Counted from the first letter of the stretch, positions 1 through 8,924 are shown. The stretch is DNA of 38,800 bases from Aeromonas lacus (GCF_000764665.1 NZ_JRGM01000033.1:1-38800); one strand, 5' to 3'. Program-made: numbers and translations. The notes: generated from the sequence alone by a model not told the origin.

Positions 1-174
1 CTTCAAGATGTTGAGTTTGCATCGTTTAACATGATCGATTCACCGGAAGAGCCTTTTACCCGTGACAAGCCAAAGCGTCCTCTAATTGTTGTATTGGCTA
101 CCATGCTCGGTGGTATGCTGGGGGTCGCAATTGTGCTGGTACGCCATGCTTTTCGTCGGCCAGAAACGGCATAA
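1..174 (+). CDS. wzz: Wzz-family O-antigen chain-length determinant, C-terminal end only (partial)
   Basis: The frame is open from base 1 to a TAA at 172-174, giving the last 57 residues of a protein that begins upstream of the window. What is visible is a proline- and lysine-containing approach (DKPKRP) followed by one hydrophobic segment (about 20 residues, LIVVLATMLGG... with GxxxG-like spacing) and a short basic cytoplasmic tail ending RRPETA. This is the usual C-terminal TM2 region of polysaccharide copolymerases that set O-antigen chain length in the inner membrane. The next gene is a Wzy/WaaL/PglL-type enzyme, which fits a glycan locus. A related copolymerase such as an exopolysaccharide Wzc/Wzz-like protein cannot be excluded from this fragment. 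Confidence 0.75.
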   Translation, partial: LQDVEFASFNMIDSPEEPFTRDKPKRPLIVVLATMLGGMLGVAIVLVRHAFRRPETA

Positions 175-196
175 TGTGAATGGTTGACTGAGTGGA

Positions 197-223
197 GGGG
201 GGCAATTTGCCCCCTTTCTTTTT
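197..223 (+). terminator. Rho-independent terminator after wzz
   Basis: A 7-bp GGGGGCA/TGCCCCC stem (198-204 with 208-214) with a 3-nt loop is followed by a T-rich run at 215-223. It lies 23 bases after the wzz stop. The possible GTG start of the next gene at 192 lies at the foot of this hairpin, which argues against that start. Confidence 0.8.
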
Positions 224-275
224 ATCTATCTTTTCGGTGCCCTTTCAGTTTTGGGTCTGCTTCAGGAACTGGGCT

Positions 276-2018
276 ATGACGTTAACGCGAATCATGATGA
301 TTTTAAGCGTGCTCTATTGGTTGTTGGGCATGCATTTCTTTATGCACAATCCTGGTGGTGCAGGGCTCTATCTGCCATTTAATGTGTGGGGATGGATTTT
401 CGCCTCTCTGGCTATAGGGCTGGGATTGTGGCAGGTGACGTTACGCCTGCGCCTGGTTTTTTCTCCACTGCAAGCTGGTTTATGGATAGGTGCTTTCTTA
501 CTGTGGCTCCCTATGCTCTATCCTGGGGTTGCACTCAAGGATTATGCCATTCCCAGATTACTGGGGCTCTTTGCTGGTCTGCTGTTTTTGTTTGGACTCT
601 ATCAATGGCGCTTTAATCGTTTGCATCGTGATCGCTTGATCTATCTCATCTTGATTGCGATCGCAATGGAGGCGGTATTAGGCTTGGTGCAATTCTATCT
701 GTTGACGCCAGGTAACTGGATTGGCTATGACACCAAAGCCAATCGCCCTTACGGGATATTCCAGCAGCCCAATGTGATGGCAACCTTTATGGCAACCGGG
801 GTTGCTCTTGCTATCTGGCTGGAATTGCGTCGCGAGGGGGGACGCTTGCTGATGGCACTGCGCTATGGTGTCATTCTATCTGCAACACTGTTGCTGGTTG
901 TTTTGCAATCCCGGGTGGGGCAATTGGGTGGCCTATTAGCCCTGTTTTTATTGCTACCGCAACTCCATCGTCACCAATTGCTCTGGCGTGTATTGGTTCT
1001 GGTTATGTCGGCGGTAGTGATTGGCCTGCTATCACAATACTGGATGGTAGGAGCCAAGCGTGGGTTGGAGATCTACCAGTCAGGCGGCATGCGTTCCATT
1101 TATTGGCCATATGCGATAAAGCTGATTTTGCAGGCACCCTGGGCAGGGTGGGGGTATGGCAGTTTTGAGTCTGTATTCCTGCATCACTATATGGCGGATA
1201 AAGCGCTGAATCCTGGTATGGTTCAGATCGAATACAACCTAGATCATCCACATAATGAATTTCTCTACTGGGCTGTTGAAGGTGGCATTGCCCCTATGGT
1301 TGGGATGGTGATCATGGGGGGGGCACTATTGTGGCGGCTGAGTAAGACTAGATTGAGTCATGGAATGGCGTTGTTGGCGCTGGTTACACCCATCTTGTTG
1401 CATACCCAGACAGAATATCCTCTCTATCATGCTATCGCATTGTGGTGGCTGCTTCTGACGTTGATTTACATCATTGATGCTGAGGTTGAAGAAGCCGCCC
1501 TTACCAATGATGGGCGTACCACATGGTGGGAATTTGAGTGTCGCCCCTGGTTGTTATTGCGTTTTATGGCGATTGCAATTCCTGTGGTCGTGGTTCCTTT
1601 TATGCTGACTGCGATTCATACCGCCTGGGTAGTTACCAAATATGAGCGAGGTGGTTATAAGGAGCCGACCTTGTTGCTGGATATCGTCAATCCAATGGCA
1701 TGGTTGACCAGAGTTGAGTTCGATGTGAACTCGGTTCGTCTTATGGTTGGTTTGCAGACCCATAACAAAGGTGAACTTGACGCTTATCTTGATTGGGGCA
1801 AAGAGTTTGTTCGCCACACGCCAAGAGCCAATATATACGCCAATATGGTCATCGCCCTTAATGCACTGGGGCGGATTGAGGAGGCCAATGCACTGCGTCG
1901 TGAGGCGTTGGTGCTATACCCAACCGAGCCTTTATTGACAGGCTCTGTAGCCACCTCAGTGATCAATAGCGTTGATCAGCGAGCCAATAGTGCAGAAAAG
2001 GAAGCAAAGGGACAGTAA
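276..2018 (+). CDS. O-antigen ligase / PglL-type O-oligosaccharyltransferase (Wzy-C superfamily)
   Basis: This is a 580-residue polytopic inner-membrane protein of the Wzy_C superfamily. About 11-12 hydrophobic segments fill the first 450 residues. The family marks are the FQQPNVMATF motif after the fourth to fifth segment (typical of PglL-like pilin or protein O-glycosylation enzymes) and a periplasmic-loop motif DHPHNEFLYWAVEGG with the conserved histidines. The C-terminal 130 residues are soluble and helical, like the Wzy_C_2 extension of PglL proteins. The expected reaction is en bloc transfer of undecaprenyl-diphosphate-linked glycan to lipid A-core or to a protein in the periplasm. I chose ATG 276 with AGGA upstream at 263-266; the longer reading from GTG 192 would start inside a terminator hairpin. 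Ligase, polymerase and protein O-OTase cannot be separated by eye. Lower GC than the genes from 3363 onward. Confidence 0.75.
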   Translation: MTLTRIMMILSVLYWLLGMHFFMHNPGGAGLYLPFNVWGWIFASLAIGLGLWQVTLRLRLVFSPLQAGLWIGAFLLWLPMLYPGVALKDYAIPRLLGLFAGLLFLFGLYQWRFNRLHRDRLIYLILIAIAMEAVLGLVQFYLLTPGNWIGYDTKANRPYGIFQQPNVMATFMATGVALAIWLELRREGGRLLMALRYGVILSATLLLVVLQSRVGQLGGLLALFLLLPQLHRHQLLWRVLVLVMSAVVIGLLSQYWMVGAKRGLEIYQSGGMRSIYWPYAIKLILQAPWAGWGYGSFESVFLHHYMADKALNPGMVQIEYNLDHPHNEFLYWAVEGGIAPMVGMVIMGGALLWRLSKTRLSHGMALLALVTPILLHTQTEYPLYHAIALWWLLLTLIYIIDAEVEEAALTNDGRTTWWEFECRPWLLLRFMAIAIPVVVVPFMLTAIHTAWVVTKYERGGYKEPTLLLDIVNPMAWLTRVEFDVNSVRLMVGLQTHNKGELDAYLDWGKEFVRHTPRANIYANMVIALNALGRIEEANALRREALVLYPTEPLLTGSVATSVINSVDQRANSAEKEAKGQ

Positions 2019-2555
2019 TCTCACGGGAAAGCCAGTTCTTAAAGTGCTGCCTTTCCTATTGGTTACTACCTTTGCTGCTGAAGAAATCAAGAACCAGCTA
2101 TCAGGGTCATCATAACATGATGATTTATATGGATAATATAATTATTTGATGGCAATTTCTTCGAGGGCGTAATTGGGGAAGGGGTATATCATTAATCACT
2201 GAGTTTGCAGACCTACTCTCCTGATTTGATATAGTGGATTGTGTTGCGCTGTGCTTTTTACTGAGATATCTCTCATGACTATCAAACATAGACCTAGCCG
2301 ATTCGGAGTGGGTTCATTGGCACAATGTGGTAATTATGAGTCTATCTTTGTCGTTTATTTAGCCTTTTTTCAGAATGGCAGTCTGGCATAAGCGTTTTTC
2401 ATCTATATCTGTGTTCTCTTTTGCGAACACAGACAACCACCACTAACTTAACTGCTAATAAAAAGCTTGAAGTAAATAAAAACTGTATGTTGTCTTGAAT
2501 TGTCCATGCTATTCTAAAACCGTTATCTCTGTGACCGATTTTTTGTGAGGAAATA
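2019..2555. other. AT-rich intergenic region upstream of hns
   Basis: No convincing gene is seen in these 537 bases. The stretch is clearly AT-rich (for example around 2117-2160) and ends in the hns leader. A possible extended -10 for hns (TGC then TATTCT at 2510-2515) is present, but no good -35 is. AT-rich DNA upstream of hns would suit H-NS autoregulation; that is inference. Confidence 0.5.
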
Positions 2556-2966
2556 ATGAACGAGTTTCTGAAGGTTCTGCTGAACATTCGTAGTCTGCGT
2601 GCGGCTATTCGCGAGCTGCCGTTTGAGCAATTGCTGGAAGCGAAAGAGAAGTTTGATCTGGTTTATCAAGAGCGCGCTGATTCTGTTGAGCAGGAGCGTG
2701 CTGAACAGGAAGAGCGTCAGCGCAAGCTGAGTGAATTCACTGAAATGCTGCAGCAGGCTGGTATTGATCCTCGTGAGCTGCTGGCTACTGCCGCTGCTCC
2801 GGCTGCTGCGACTGGTGCTGCCAAGAGCAAGCGTGCTCCGCGTCCGGCTAAATACAAGTACGAAGAAGATGGTCAGGAAAAAACTTGGACCGGTCAAGGC
2901 CGTATGCCGAAAGCCATTGCTGCTCAAGTAGCGCTGGGCAAAGACCTGAACGATTTCCTGATCTGA
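2556..2966 (+). CDS. hns: H-NS family nucleoid-associated DNA-binding protein
   Basis: A 136-residue protein. The N-terminal half is a charged coiled-coil dimerisation region (about residues 1-65, rich in E, R and Q). An Ala-rich linker follows (about 77-92), then the C-terminal DNA-binding domain with the diagnostic TWTGQGRMP core (residues 110-118; the QGR AT-hook-like motif is at 114-116). H-NS binds curved AT-rich DNA and silences acquired genes. The length matches the family (about 135). ATG 2556 has a GAGG ribosome site 7-8 bases upstream. It is monocistronic, closed by a strong terminator. Its position beside the low-GC glycan locus is suggestive but not proof of a regulatory link. Confidence 0.95.
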   Translation: MNEFLKVLLNIRSLRAAIRELPFEQLLEAKEKFDLVYQERADSVEQERAEQEERQRKLSEFTEMLQQAGIDPRELLATAAAPAAATGAAKSKRAPRPAKYKYEEDGQEKTWTGQGRMPKAIAAQVALGKDLNDFLI

Positions 2967-2987
2967 TTTTGTCAGTTTGGATATCCG

Positions 2988-3019
2988 ATAATGCCGCCTC
3001 CGTGCGGCATTATTTTTTT
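2988..3019 (+). terminator. Rho-independent terminator of hns
   Basis: A 10-bp perfect stem ATAATGCCGC/GCGGCATTAT (2988-2997 with 3004-3013) with a 6-nt loop, followed by seven T residues, starts 21 bases after the hns stop. Confidence 0.92.
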
Positions 3020-3318
3020 CTGCTGCATATTCTTACTGGATTATTCAATCCGCTCGCCACTATTTTTCGTCCCTCTTTGTGAACTGGTTCTCCATAAACC
3101 TTATCTCTAGCATTTTATGAGCTGCGATAAATGCAGGTAGTGCGCGGCTCGATCCCGACAAGGGTTGTTTGCCTTGTATGTCTTTGCTTCAAAATGATGG
3201 GAAGGGAGATATGACAACAGAAACACAAGTGCATCAAGCGTTATCTCTCATCTTGCATATTTCTAGACAAGGGAGATCGTTGGAGGGGGGAAGTAAAAAG
3301 AGAGAAGAAAATGAGAGT
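3020..3318. other. Intergenic stretch between convergent hns and the efflux operon
   Basis: About 300 bases with no supported gene. A small plus-strand frame (ATG 3211, purine-rich ribosome-site-like sequence before it) runs into the terminator and the 3' end of the opposite gene, and its product is low-complexity. I see nothing else. Confidence 0.5.
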
Positions 3319-3364
3319 AATCAACAAGGCCCCACCCGTTTTCACGAGGTGGGGCATGTTGATT
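3319..3364 (-). terminator. Terminator of the macAB-outer membrane factor operon
   Basis: A long two-part hairpin: an outer arm AATCAACA/TGTTGATT (3319-3326 with 3357-3364) and an inner arm GCCCCACC/GGTGGGGC (3329-3336 with 3348-3355). On the minus strand it overlaps the stop codon and is followed by a T/C-rich stretch. Confidence 0.8.
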
Positions 3365-4724
3365 ATTGGGTCAGCTTATCGCTGCCGCCGATAGCACGAT
3401 AGATTTTCGCTGTAGTGTTGAGCTGTTCCTTCTGCTGAGCCAGCAGGCTCTGCTCGGCATCCCACAGGCGGTTCTGCTCGTCGAGCCAGGCCTGAACTCC
3501 GGTAGCCCCAGCTTCAAAGCGCGCCTTGGCCAATCGCTCAGACTCTTTGGCATACCCGAGTTGTTCCTGCAGGTAGCTGAGCCGCTGTTGGCCGTAGCTT
3601 CGTGCTGCCAGATTGTCTTCCACCTCGACCAGCGCGGTATAGAGCTGCTTGCGAAACTCGGTTTCGGCAATCTGGTAATCCACTTGTGAACTCGCAATGG
3701 CAAGGCGGGTATGGTTGTACTCAAGGAAGGGGAGGGCAAGGGTCGCCCCCAGAGAGCCGACCGGATTTTGCAGCACCTGCGCCAGTCTGTCCGAGGCTGT
3801 GCTGGCACTGCCGGTCAGGGTGAGGCCCGGATAAAAACCGGTGCGGATCTCGTCCCCTCTGGCCAGGGTTTTGCGCAGCCGCAGCTCCGCCGCTCTCACA
3901 TCGGGGCGACGGGCCAGCAGATCGGCGGGAATGCCGACAGCCAATTCAGGAATGGGCTGGGTTGTCAGCGAAGTTGGTGCATACTCCAGCTGTCCGTGGC
4001 TGCGGCCAAGCAGCAGGCGCAAGGCATTACGGGCCTGCTCCTGCTGTGCCTTGAGAGAGGCGAGCTCAGCCTGTTTGCCCGCTTGCTGCTGGCGGGCCTG
4101 TGCCAGATCGAGTCGAGTGATGGCTCCGGCCTTGTATTTGGCCTGTGTCAGCTGCTCGGTGCGGGCCAGGTTGGCCAGCTGTTGCTCGCTCAAGGTAATG
4201 GCCGAGGCAAGATAGCCAAGCTGCCAATATTGCTCAAGGCTATTGCCGATAAGCATCAGACGTGTGCTGGCCAGATCCTGCTCGCTGGCGGCCGCTTCCC
4301 AGCTTGCCTGATCCCGCGCCGATGCAAGCTTGCCCCACAGATCTACCTCATAGCTCAGGCCAAGTGATGGCCCCATACTGCTGGTTGATTTACCGCTCTT
4401 CAGATCCTTGTTGCTACTCGCGCCCAGGCTGCCATTGACCGAGGGGGTGAGATTGGTATCGGCCTGATCAGCACCCAGCCGGGCGCTCTTGAGCTTGAGG
4501 GCGGCAATGCGCATGTCCGGGTTGGCGGCCAGCACCGCCTCGACCAGCTGGTTGAGCTGCGGGTCGTGAAAGGCTTGCCACCAGGGGCCAGCCTGGGTGG
4601 CAAGCTGTTCGCTGTTCGCCTGCTGCCAGACGGGAGCGATGGCGAGATCTTGTCGGTGATAGGTGCTCTGCTGGCTGCAGCCACCAAGGGCGATACAGAG
4701 GGCCAGCCAGGATAATTTGTACAT
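3363..4724 (-). CDS. Efflux outer-membrane factor lipoprotein (OprM/NodT family)
   Basis: A 453-residue TolC-like outer-membrane channel. The N-terminus MYKLSWLALCIALGGC is a lipoprotein signal with the lipobox cysteine at residue 16. Two Ala/Gln/Leu-rich helical repeats follow, containing the RPDV...AE motif (ARRPDVRAAELRL) and a final L-D-x-Q-N segment, as in OprM/NodT proteins. It forms the exit duct for a tripartite pump. ATG 4724 is preceded by GAGGGA and lies one base after the macB stop, so the two genes are translationally linked. A frame extension to 4820 would overlap macB and lacks a signal sequence. Coupling a MacAB pump to its own lipoprotein duct rather than to a distant TolC is the notable point. 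It may also be the oprM gene that flanks Aeromonas O-antigen loci. Confidence 0.9.
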   Translation of the reverse strand: MYKLSWLALCIALGGCSQQSTYHRQDLAIAPVWQQANSEQLATQAGPWWQAFHDPQLNQLVEAVLAANPDMRIAALKLKSARLGADQADTNLTPSVNGSLGASSNKDLKSGKSTSSMGPSLGLSYEVDLWGKLASARDQASWEAAASEQDLASTRLMLIGNSLEQYWQLGYLASAITLSEQQLANLARTEQLTQAKYKAGAITRLDLAQARQQQAGKQAELASLKAQQEQARNALRLLLGRSHGQLEYAPTSLTTQPIPELAVGIPADLLARRPDVRAAELRLRKTLARGDEIRTGFYPGLTLTGSASTASDRLAQVLQNPVGSLGATLALPFLEYNHTRLAIASSQVDYQIAETEFRKQLYTALVEVEDNLAARSYGQQRLSYLQEQLGYAKESERLAKARFEAGATGVQAWLDEQNRLWDAEQSLLAQQKEQLNTTAKIYRAIGGSDKLTQ

Positions 4725-4725
4725 G

Positions 4726-6669
4726 TTATTCCCTCGCCAGTGCGACCACGGGGTCGAGTCTTGCCGCGTTGCGCGCTGGCAGATAGCCAAACAGGATCCC
4801 GATGAGTGACGAGCAGCCAAAGGCCATCAGGATAGAGAAGAGCGAGAACTGCATCTTGATGCTGTCGACCAGCAGGGAGAAGAGCATGCCGATCCCGAGG
4901 GATAGGCCAACCCCGCAAATCCCGCCGAGCAGGCTCACCATCACCGCTTCAATCAGGAATTGCTGCAATATGTCGGACTGACGGGCACCGACCGCCATGC
5001 GGATGCCGATCTCACGGGTTCGCTCCACCACTGACACCAGCATGATGTTCATTACCCCGACGCCGCCGACGATCAGCGAGATCAGCGCGATGGCCGAGAC
5101 CATCATGGTCATGGTGGCGGTCGTTTTCTCCACTGACTTGATGATGCTGTCGCTGCTGAAGGTGAAGAAGTCCTTCACGCCGTGGCGTTTGGTCAACAGC
5201 TCGATCACCGCCTGCTCCGCCAGTGCCGGCTGTATGCCATCCTTGACCCGGATGGTGAGCTGGCTGAAGTGATGCTGCGAAATCAGGCGGCTCATCACCG
5301 CACTGTAGGGGAGCCAGACATTGACCGACTGGCTGGAGGGGCCAAAACCAGTCTCCTGCGAGACAACCCCGATAATGCGCACCGGCAGCGTGCCGACCAT
5401 CACCACCTTGCCAACGGGATCATCCTTGCCAAGCAGGCTGCCAATACTCTTCTTGTCCACCACGGCGACGGCAGCACGCTGCTGGATGTCTTGCCACTCG
5501 AGCAGGCGTCCGCTCACCAGCGTCATTCCTTTCACCTTGAAGTAGTCGTTGCTCACTCCGGTCACGCTGCCACTGCTGGTCTTGTTGCGGTAACGCAGCT
5601 GGCCCGGGCTGGCAATCTCGGGACTGGCGCCGGCCAGATAGGGCTGCCCGAGCAGAGCATCGAGATCCCCCTTGTTGAGGGTCTGGATGCTCGCCATCTT
5701 CTCATCACCCCACCCCTTGCCCGGGAATATCTCGATGGTGTTGGTGCCCATCGCATTGATCTGGTCGATCACCTTGGTTCTCGCCCCTTGTCCCAGCGCG
5801 ACCACGCTCACCACTGCGGCGATGCCGATGATGATGCCGAGCATGGTGAGGAAGGTGCGCATCCGGTGGGCCAGCATGGCGTGAACCGCCATACGCCCCG
5901 CTTCCCGATAGCGATCCCAGTCATAACTGGCCCCTTCGCCAGCGGCTGGTGGTACGTTGAGCACCGGTTGATTGCCGGCAACCTTGCGTCCGCTATCCTC
6001 CTGCACCCGACCATCCTTGAGGGTGATGATCCGGTCGGCGTGGCTGGCCACCTCCATGTCGTGGGTCACCAGAATGATGGTGTGCCCCTGCTGATGGAGC
6101 TCTTTGAGGATCGCCATCACCTCCTTGCCGCTCTGGCTGTCCAGCGCGCCGGTCGGTTCGTCCGCCAGGATCACCTCGCCACCATTGGCCAGCGCCCGGG
6201 CAATACTGACCCGTTGCTGCTGGCCGCCGGAGAGTTGTCCCGGTGTATGGTGACTGCGCTCGGCGAGCCCGAGACGACCGAGCAGCTGACGTGCCCGTGC
6301 TTGTCGGTCATGGCGGCTGGTTCCGGCATAGATGGCCGGGATCTCGACGTTGGCGGCCGCATCGAGATGGGGCAGCAGGTGATAGCGCTGGAAGATAAAG
6401 CCGAAGTGGTGGCAGCGCAGGCGGGCGAGCGCCAGAGCGTCGAGCGTCGCGGTATCCTCTCCCCGGAACAGATACTGGCCACCACTCGGACGATCGAGAC
6501 AGCCCAGCAGGTTCATCAGGGTCGATTTGCCGGAGCCGGAGGCGCCAACGATGGCGATCATCTCTCCGGCTTCGATAACCAGATCAAGGGGATGGAGGAC
6601 GGTCACCTCCTGCTCGCCGCTCTGGTAGCGCCGCTCGATCCCTTTTAGCTGGATCAGGGGCTCACTCAT
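4726..6669 (-). CDS. macB: MacB-type ABC efflux ATPase/permease
   Basis: 647 residues, the family length. The N-terminal ATPase has Walker A GASGSGKST (residues 42-50), signature LSGGQQQR (near 145) and Walker B ILADEPTGALD (near 165). A first TM segment lies near residue 275 (TFLTMLGIIIGIAAVVSVVA), then a large periplasmic MacB_PCD domain, then three TM helices of the FtsX fold at the C-terminus with the motif VVERTREIGIRMAVGAR. It drives export of macrolides, lipopeptides, haem-like or toxin substrates as a mechanotransmitter with MacA. Its start overlaps the macA stop (ATGA at 6666-6669), and its stop lies one base before the outer membrane gene. The substrate cannot be read from the sequence. 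Confidence 0.95.
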   Translation of the reverse strand: MSEPLIQLKGIERRYQSGEQEVTVLHPLDLVIEAGEMIAIVGASGSGKSTLMNLLGCLDRPSGGQYLFRGEDTATLDALALARLRCHHFGFIFQRYHLLPHLDAAANVEIPAIYAGTSRHDRQARARQLLGRLGLAERSHHTPGQLSGGQQQRVSIARALANGGEVILADEPTGALDSQSGKEVMAILKELHQQGHTIILVTHDMEVASHADRIITLKDGRVQEDSGRKVAGNQPVLNVPPAAGEGASYDWDRYREAGRMAVHAMLAHRMRTFLTMLGIIIGIAAVVSVVALGQGARTKVIDQINAMGTNTIEIFPGKGWGDEKMASIQTLNKGDLDALLGQPYLAGASPEIASPGQLRYRNKTSSGSVTGVSNDYFKVKGMTLVSGRLLEWQDIQQRAAVAVVDKKSIGSLLGKDDPVGKVVMVGTLPVRIIGVVSQETGFGPSSQSVNVWLPYSAVMSRLISQHHFSQLTIRVKDGIQPALAEQAVIELLTKRHGVKDFFTFSSDSIIKSVEKTTATMTMMVSAIALISLIVGGVGVMNIMLVSVVERTREIGIRMAVGARQSDILQQFLIEAVMVSLLGGICGVGLSLGIGMLFSLLVDSIKMQFSLFSILMAFGCSSLIGILFGYLPARNAARLDPVVALARE

Positions 6670-7829
6670 AGCATGACCGCCACATCATCCTGAGCGGCAG
6701 GTGCGCCGTGATTGAGCTGCACCTGCTCTTTTTCGTCCAGACCGCTCACGACTTCGATCCGGATTTCATCTTTCATGCCGGTCTTGATATGGCGGGTTTC
6801 GGTCGTCTCATCGTCCTTGATCACGGTGACTTCATACTCGTTGTCTCCCAGCGACTTGCCGAGGGCGGTTTGCGGCACAGTGAGTACCTGCTTGCGTTCG
6901 CCGAGCACTATGGTCACCTGGGCTGTCATGGCGACCCGCAGGGTATGGTCGGGGTTGGGCACATCGAACAGGGCGTAGTAGTAGACGGCTGCATTGCTGG
7001 TGGTGGTACCGGTTGCAGCCTGATCGTTGATGTTAGTGGGCGCCAACTCCACGGCGCGAAGTTTCCCCTGATAGCGGGTGTCCGGATCGCCAATCAGGGT
7101 GAAATAGACCGGCATCCCCGCCTTCACCTTGGTGACATCCGCTTCGGAGATCTGCGCCTTGACCGTCATGGTATCGAGGTCGGCCAGCTTGAGCACGGTC
7201 GGTACCGTCTGGCTCGCTGCCAGTGTCTGGCCCTGGCGGGTGACAATGGTAATCACGGTGCCATCCATCGGCGCCAGGATCTTGGTGTAGCCGAGCTCGG
7301 TTTTGGCTCGCTCCACCTTGATGATGGCGTTGTCGATGTTGGCCTGACTGCTTTGGAGATCAGCCCGGGTGACGGCCAGCTGCGCTTCGGCGCTCTCCAG
7401 ATCGGCGCGTGAACTCGCCTCCTGCTTGAACATCTGTGACTGGCGCTGCCATGCCAGCTGATACTGCTTGAGCTGAGCCTGCTTGATCTTGAGCTGGGCG
7501 CGGTTGCTGGCAAGCTCGGCCTCGGCGGTTTTCAGGTTGTTCTGGGCGATGAGCGGATCAATCTCCGCCAGCAAATCCCCCTTCTTGACCCGATCGCCAG
7601 CCTCGACCGCCAGCTTGGTGACCTGGCCGGAAACCTGAGCGCCTACATCAACCTGTTCAACGGCTTGCAGCACGCCGCTGGCCAGCACGGTTTGGGCAAT
7701 ATCTTCCCGGGTAACCGGCGCTTTGAGGATCGCTGTGGGAGGGTCACTTGGCCATACCAGCCAGCCGATCAGTGCCAGCCCGAGCAGAGTGAAGATCGCC
7801 CGGGTTCTCAGCTTGGAGCTTATTTTCAT
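6666..7829 (-). CDS. macA: MacA-type periplasmic adaptor (membrane fusion protein)
   Basis: 387 residues: an N-terminal membrane anchor (about residues 10-27), then a split lipoyl domain (GAQVSGQVTKLAVEAGDRVKKGDLLAEIDP and, after the hairpin, GYTKILAPMDGTVI), a coiled-coil hairpin rich in A/Q/L/E (about 100-170), beta-barrel and membrane-proximal domains. It links MacB to the outer-membrane duct. ATG 7829 has AGGTG just upstream. The gene leads a three-gene operon. A TTGACA hexamer lies on the minus strand at 7939-7944, but I find no good -10 at the standard distance, so the promoter remains unassigned. Confidence 0.93.
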   Translation of the reverse strand: MKISSKLRTRAIFTLLGLALIGWLVWPSDPPTAILKAPVTREDIAQTVLASGVLQAVEQVDVGAQVSGQVTKLAVEAGDRVKKGDLLAEIDPLIAQNNLKTAEAELASNRAQLKIKQAQLKQYQLAWQRQSQMFKQEASSRADLESAEAQLAVTRADLQSSQANIDNAIIKVERAKTELGYTKILAPMDGTVITIVTRQGQTLAASQTVPTVLKLADLDTMTVKAQISEADVTKVKAGMPVYFTLIGDPDTRYQGKLRAVELAPTNINDQAATGTTTSNAAVYYYALFDVPNPDHTLRVAMTAQVTIVLGERKQVLTVPQTALGKSLGDNEYEVTVIKDDETTETRHIKTGMKDEIRIEVVSGLDEKEQVQLNHGAPAAQDDVAVML

Positions 7830-7976
7830 TGAACACCTGAATGAAATCAGAACACGAAAGGGTTATAGGGCGACAATCGTGCAGCAAAGCCATGGCAAAT
7901 AACAGCCGAAAATATGTAAGCAAAGTTATGGTGTTACCTGTCAATTGGGGGGCAAGTCGTGACTCGAGTGGTGGTG

Positions 7977-8009
7977 AAATAAAAAAGCCCCGCACAGAGG
8001 CGGGGCTTT
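7977..8009 (-). terminator. Rho-independent terminator of the pyrophosphatase gene
   Basis: A 10-bp stem AAAGCCCCGC/GCGGGGCTTT (7984-7993 with 8000-8009). On the minus strand it ends in a run of T (complement of the A run at 7981-7986). It follows the ppaC stop by about 24 bases. Confidence 0.9.
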
Positions 8010-8033
8010 GCTGAGGCTTGGTGATAGGCGTGT

Positions 8034-8924
8034 TTAGGCCTTGGCCAGCAACTCCATCACCCAGGGCAGACCCTGCTTCTTGCGGCTGACAAAGCCGGGG
8101 TGGTAGCTGGACTCTGCTGGTACTTTCGGGTGCTTGGTAAAGTAGATGCGGCTGGCGGCGGCGGTCAGGTCGGTCACCATCAGAACGAAGAAGTCGAGTC
8201 CTTCGCCTTCAACACGGTGTGCCATCTCTTGCTGCAGAGTGTCGATCTGGTCGGCAAGCTGCTGTTCGCTGCCCACTTCAATCTGGCTCATGATGAAGTT
8301 CAGACCTTCGGCCTGGAATGCTTTCTCATCTTGTTGCAGCAACTGCGCAGGAGTGAGGCCGCTCAGGTCGGTTTTTGCCATCAGCAGCTGTTGACCAAAC
8401 TCGGCCAGCGACACCTCGGCCAGCGGCGCAAGACGCTCGCAGGCGATCTTGTCCTGCTCGGTGGTGGTTGGCGAGGTGAGACAGAGGGTGTCGCTCATGA
8501 TGGCACCCAGCATCAGACGAGCCTGGCTGCGGGTCACGATACCTTGCTGGCTCAGCAGATCAAAAGCGATGGTGCAGGTGCAGCCAACGGCACGGATCCA
8601 GGCATCCAGCGGAGACTGGGTGATCAGGGAGCCGAGGCGGTGGTGATCCACCAGACCCAGCACATTGGCCTGGGAGAGGGTGGCTGGGCCCTGCTCCAGA
8701 TCACTGAAGTCGACCAGCCAGACATCTTTATCGGTCAGATCCTGAGTCAGCAGCTCGGGCTCGGCGACACCAGCCTGCTCCAGAATGAAGCGGGTCTCGG
8801 TACGCAGATCGCCGAGGCGCCATGGGGTGGCCTGACGGCCTTGCGCATTGAGCCAGTCAGCGATCACCAGAGCGCTGCAGATACTGTCACTGTCGGGATT
8901 CTTGTGGCCAAAAACGTGGATCAT
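8034..8924 (-). CDS. ppaC: Manganese-dependent inorganic pyrophosphatase (family II, DHH)
   Basis: 296 residues. It hydrolyses pyrophosphate to phosphate in the cytoplasm. The DHH phosphoesterase motifs are all present: HKNPDSDS near the N-terminus (metal-binding His and two Asp), the VDFSD motif, the LVDHHRLGS signature, and the C-terminal DHHA2 substrate-binding motif SRKKQ. The start is ATG 8924, which begins directly with the MIHVFGHKNPDSD strand and has GAGG upstream; the longer frame to 8966 adds only a non-conserved extension. Gammaproteobacteria usually rely on family I Ppa, so this may be a second enzyme. Monocistronic with its own terminator. Confidence 0.93.
   Translation of the reverse strand: MIHVFGHKNPDSDSICSALVIADWLNAQGRQATPWRLGDLRTETRFILEQAGVAEPELLTQDLTDKDVWLVDFSDLEQGPATLSQANVLGLVDHHRLGSLITQSPLDAWIRAVGCTCTIAFDLLSQQGIVTRSQARLMLGAIMSDTLCLTSPTTTEQDKIACERLAPLAEVSLAEFGQQLLMAKTDLSGLTPAQLLQQDEKAFQAEGLNFIMSQIEVGSEQQLADQIDTLQQEMAHRVEGEGLDFFVLMVTDLTAAASRIYFTKHPKVPAESSYHPGFVSRKKQGLPWVMELLAKA

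Noticed and set aside
192..275. GTG start giving 28 extra residues on the O-antigen ligase-like protein
   Set aside because: It begins at the foot of a strong terminator hairpin (197-223) and lacks a ribosome site; ATG 276 is better placed.
3169..3402. Plus-strand frame of 77 residues downstream of hns
   Set aside because: It runs through the terminator at 3319-3364 into the antisense of the outer-membrane factor gene, and the product is low-complexity. The ATG at 3211 has a fair ribosome site, but nothing else supports it.
5182..6648. 488-residue plus-strand frame opposite macB
   Set aside because: Antisense shadow of macB; composition is typical of reverse-complemented ABC transporter DNA.
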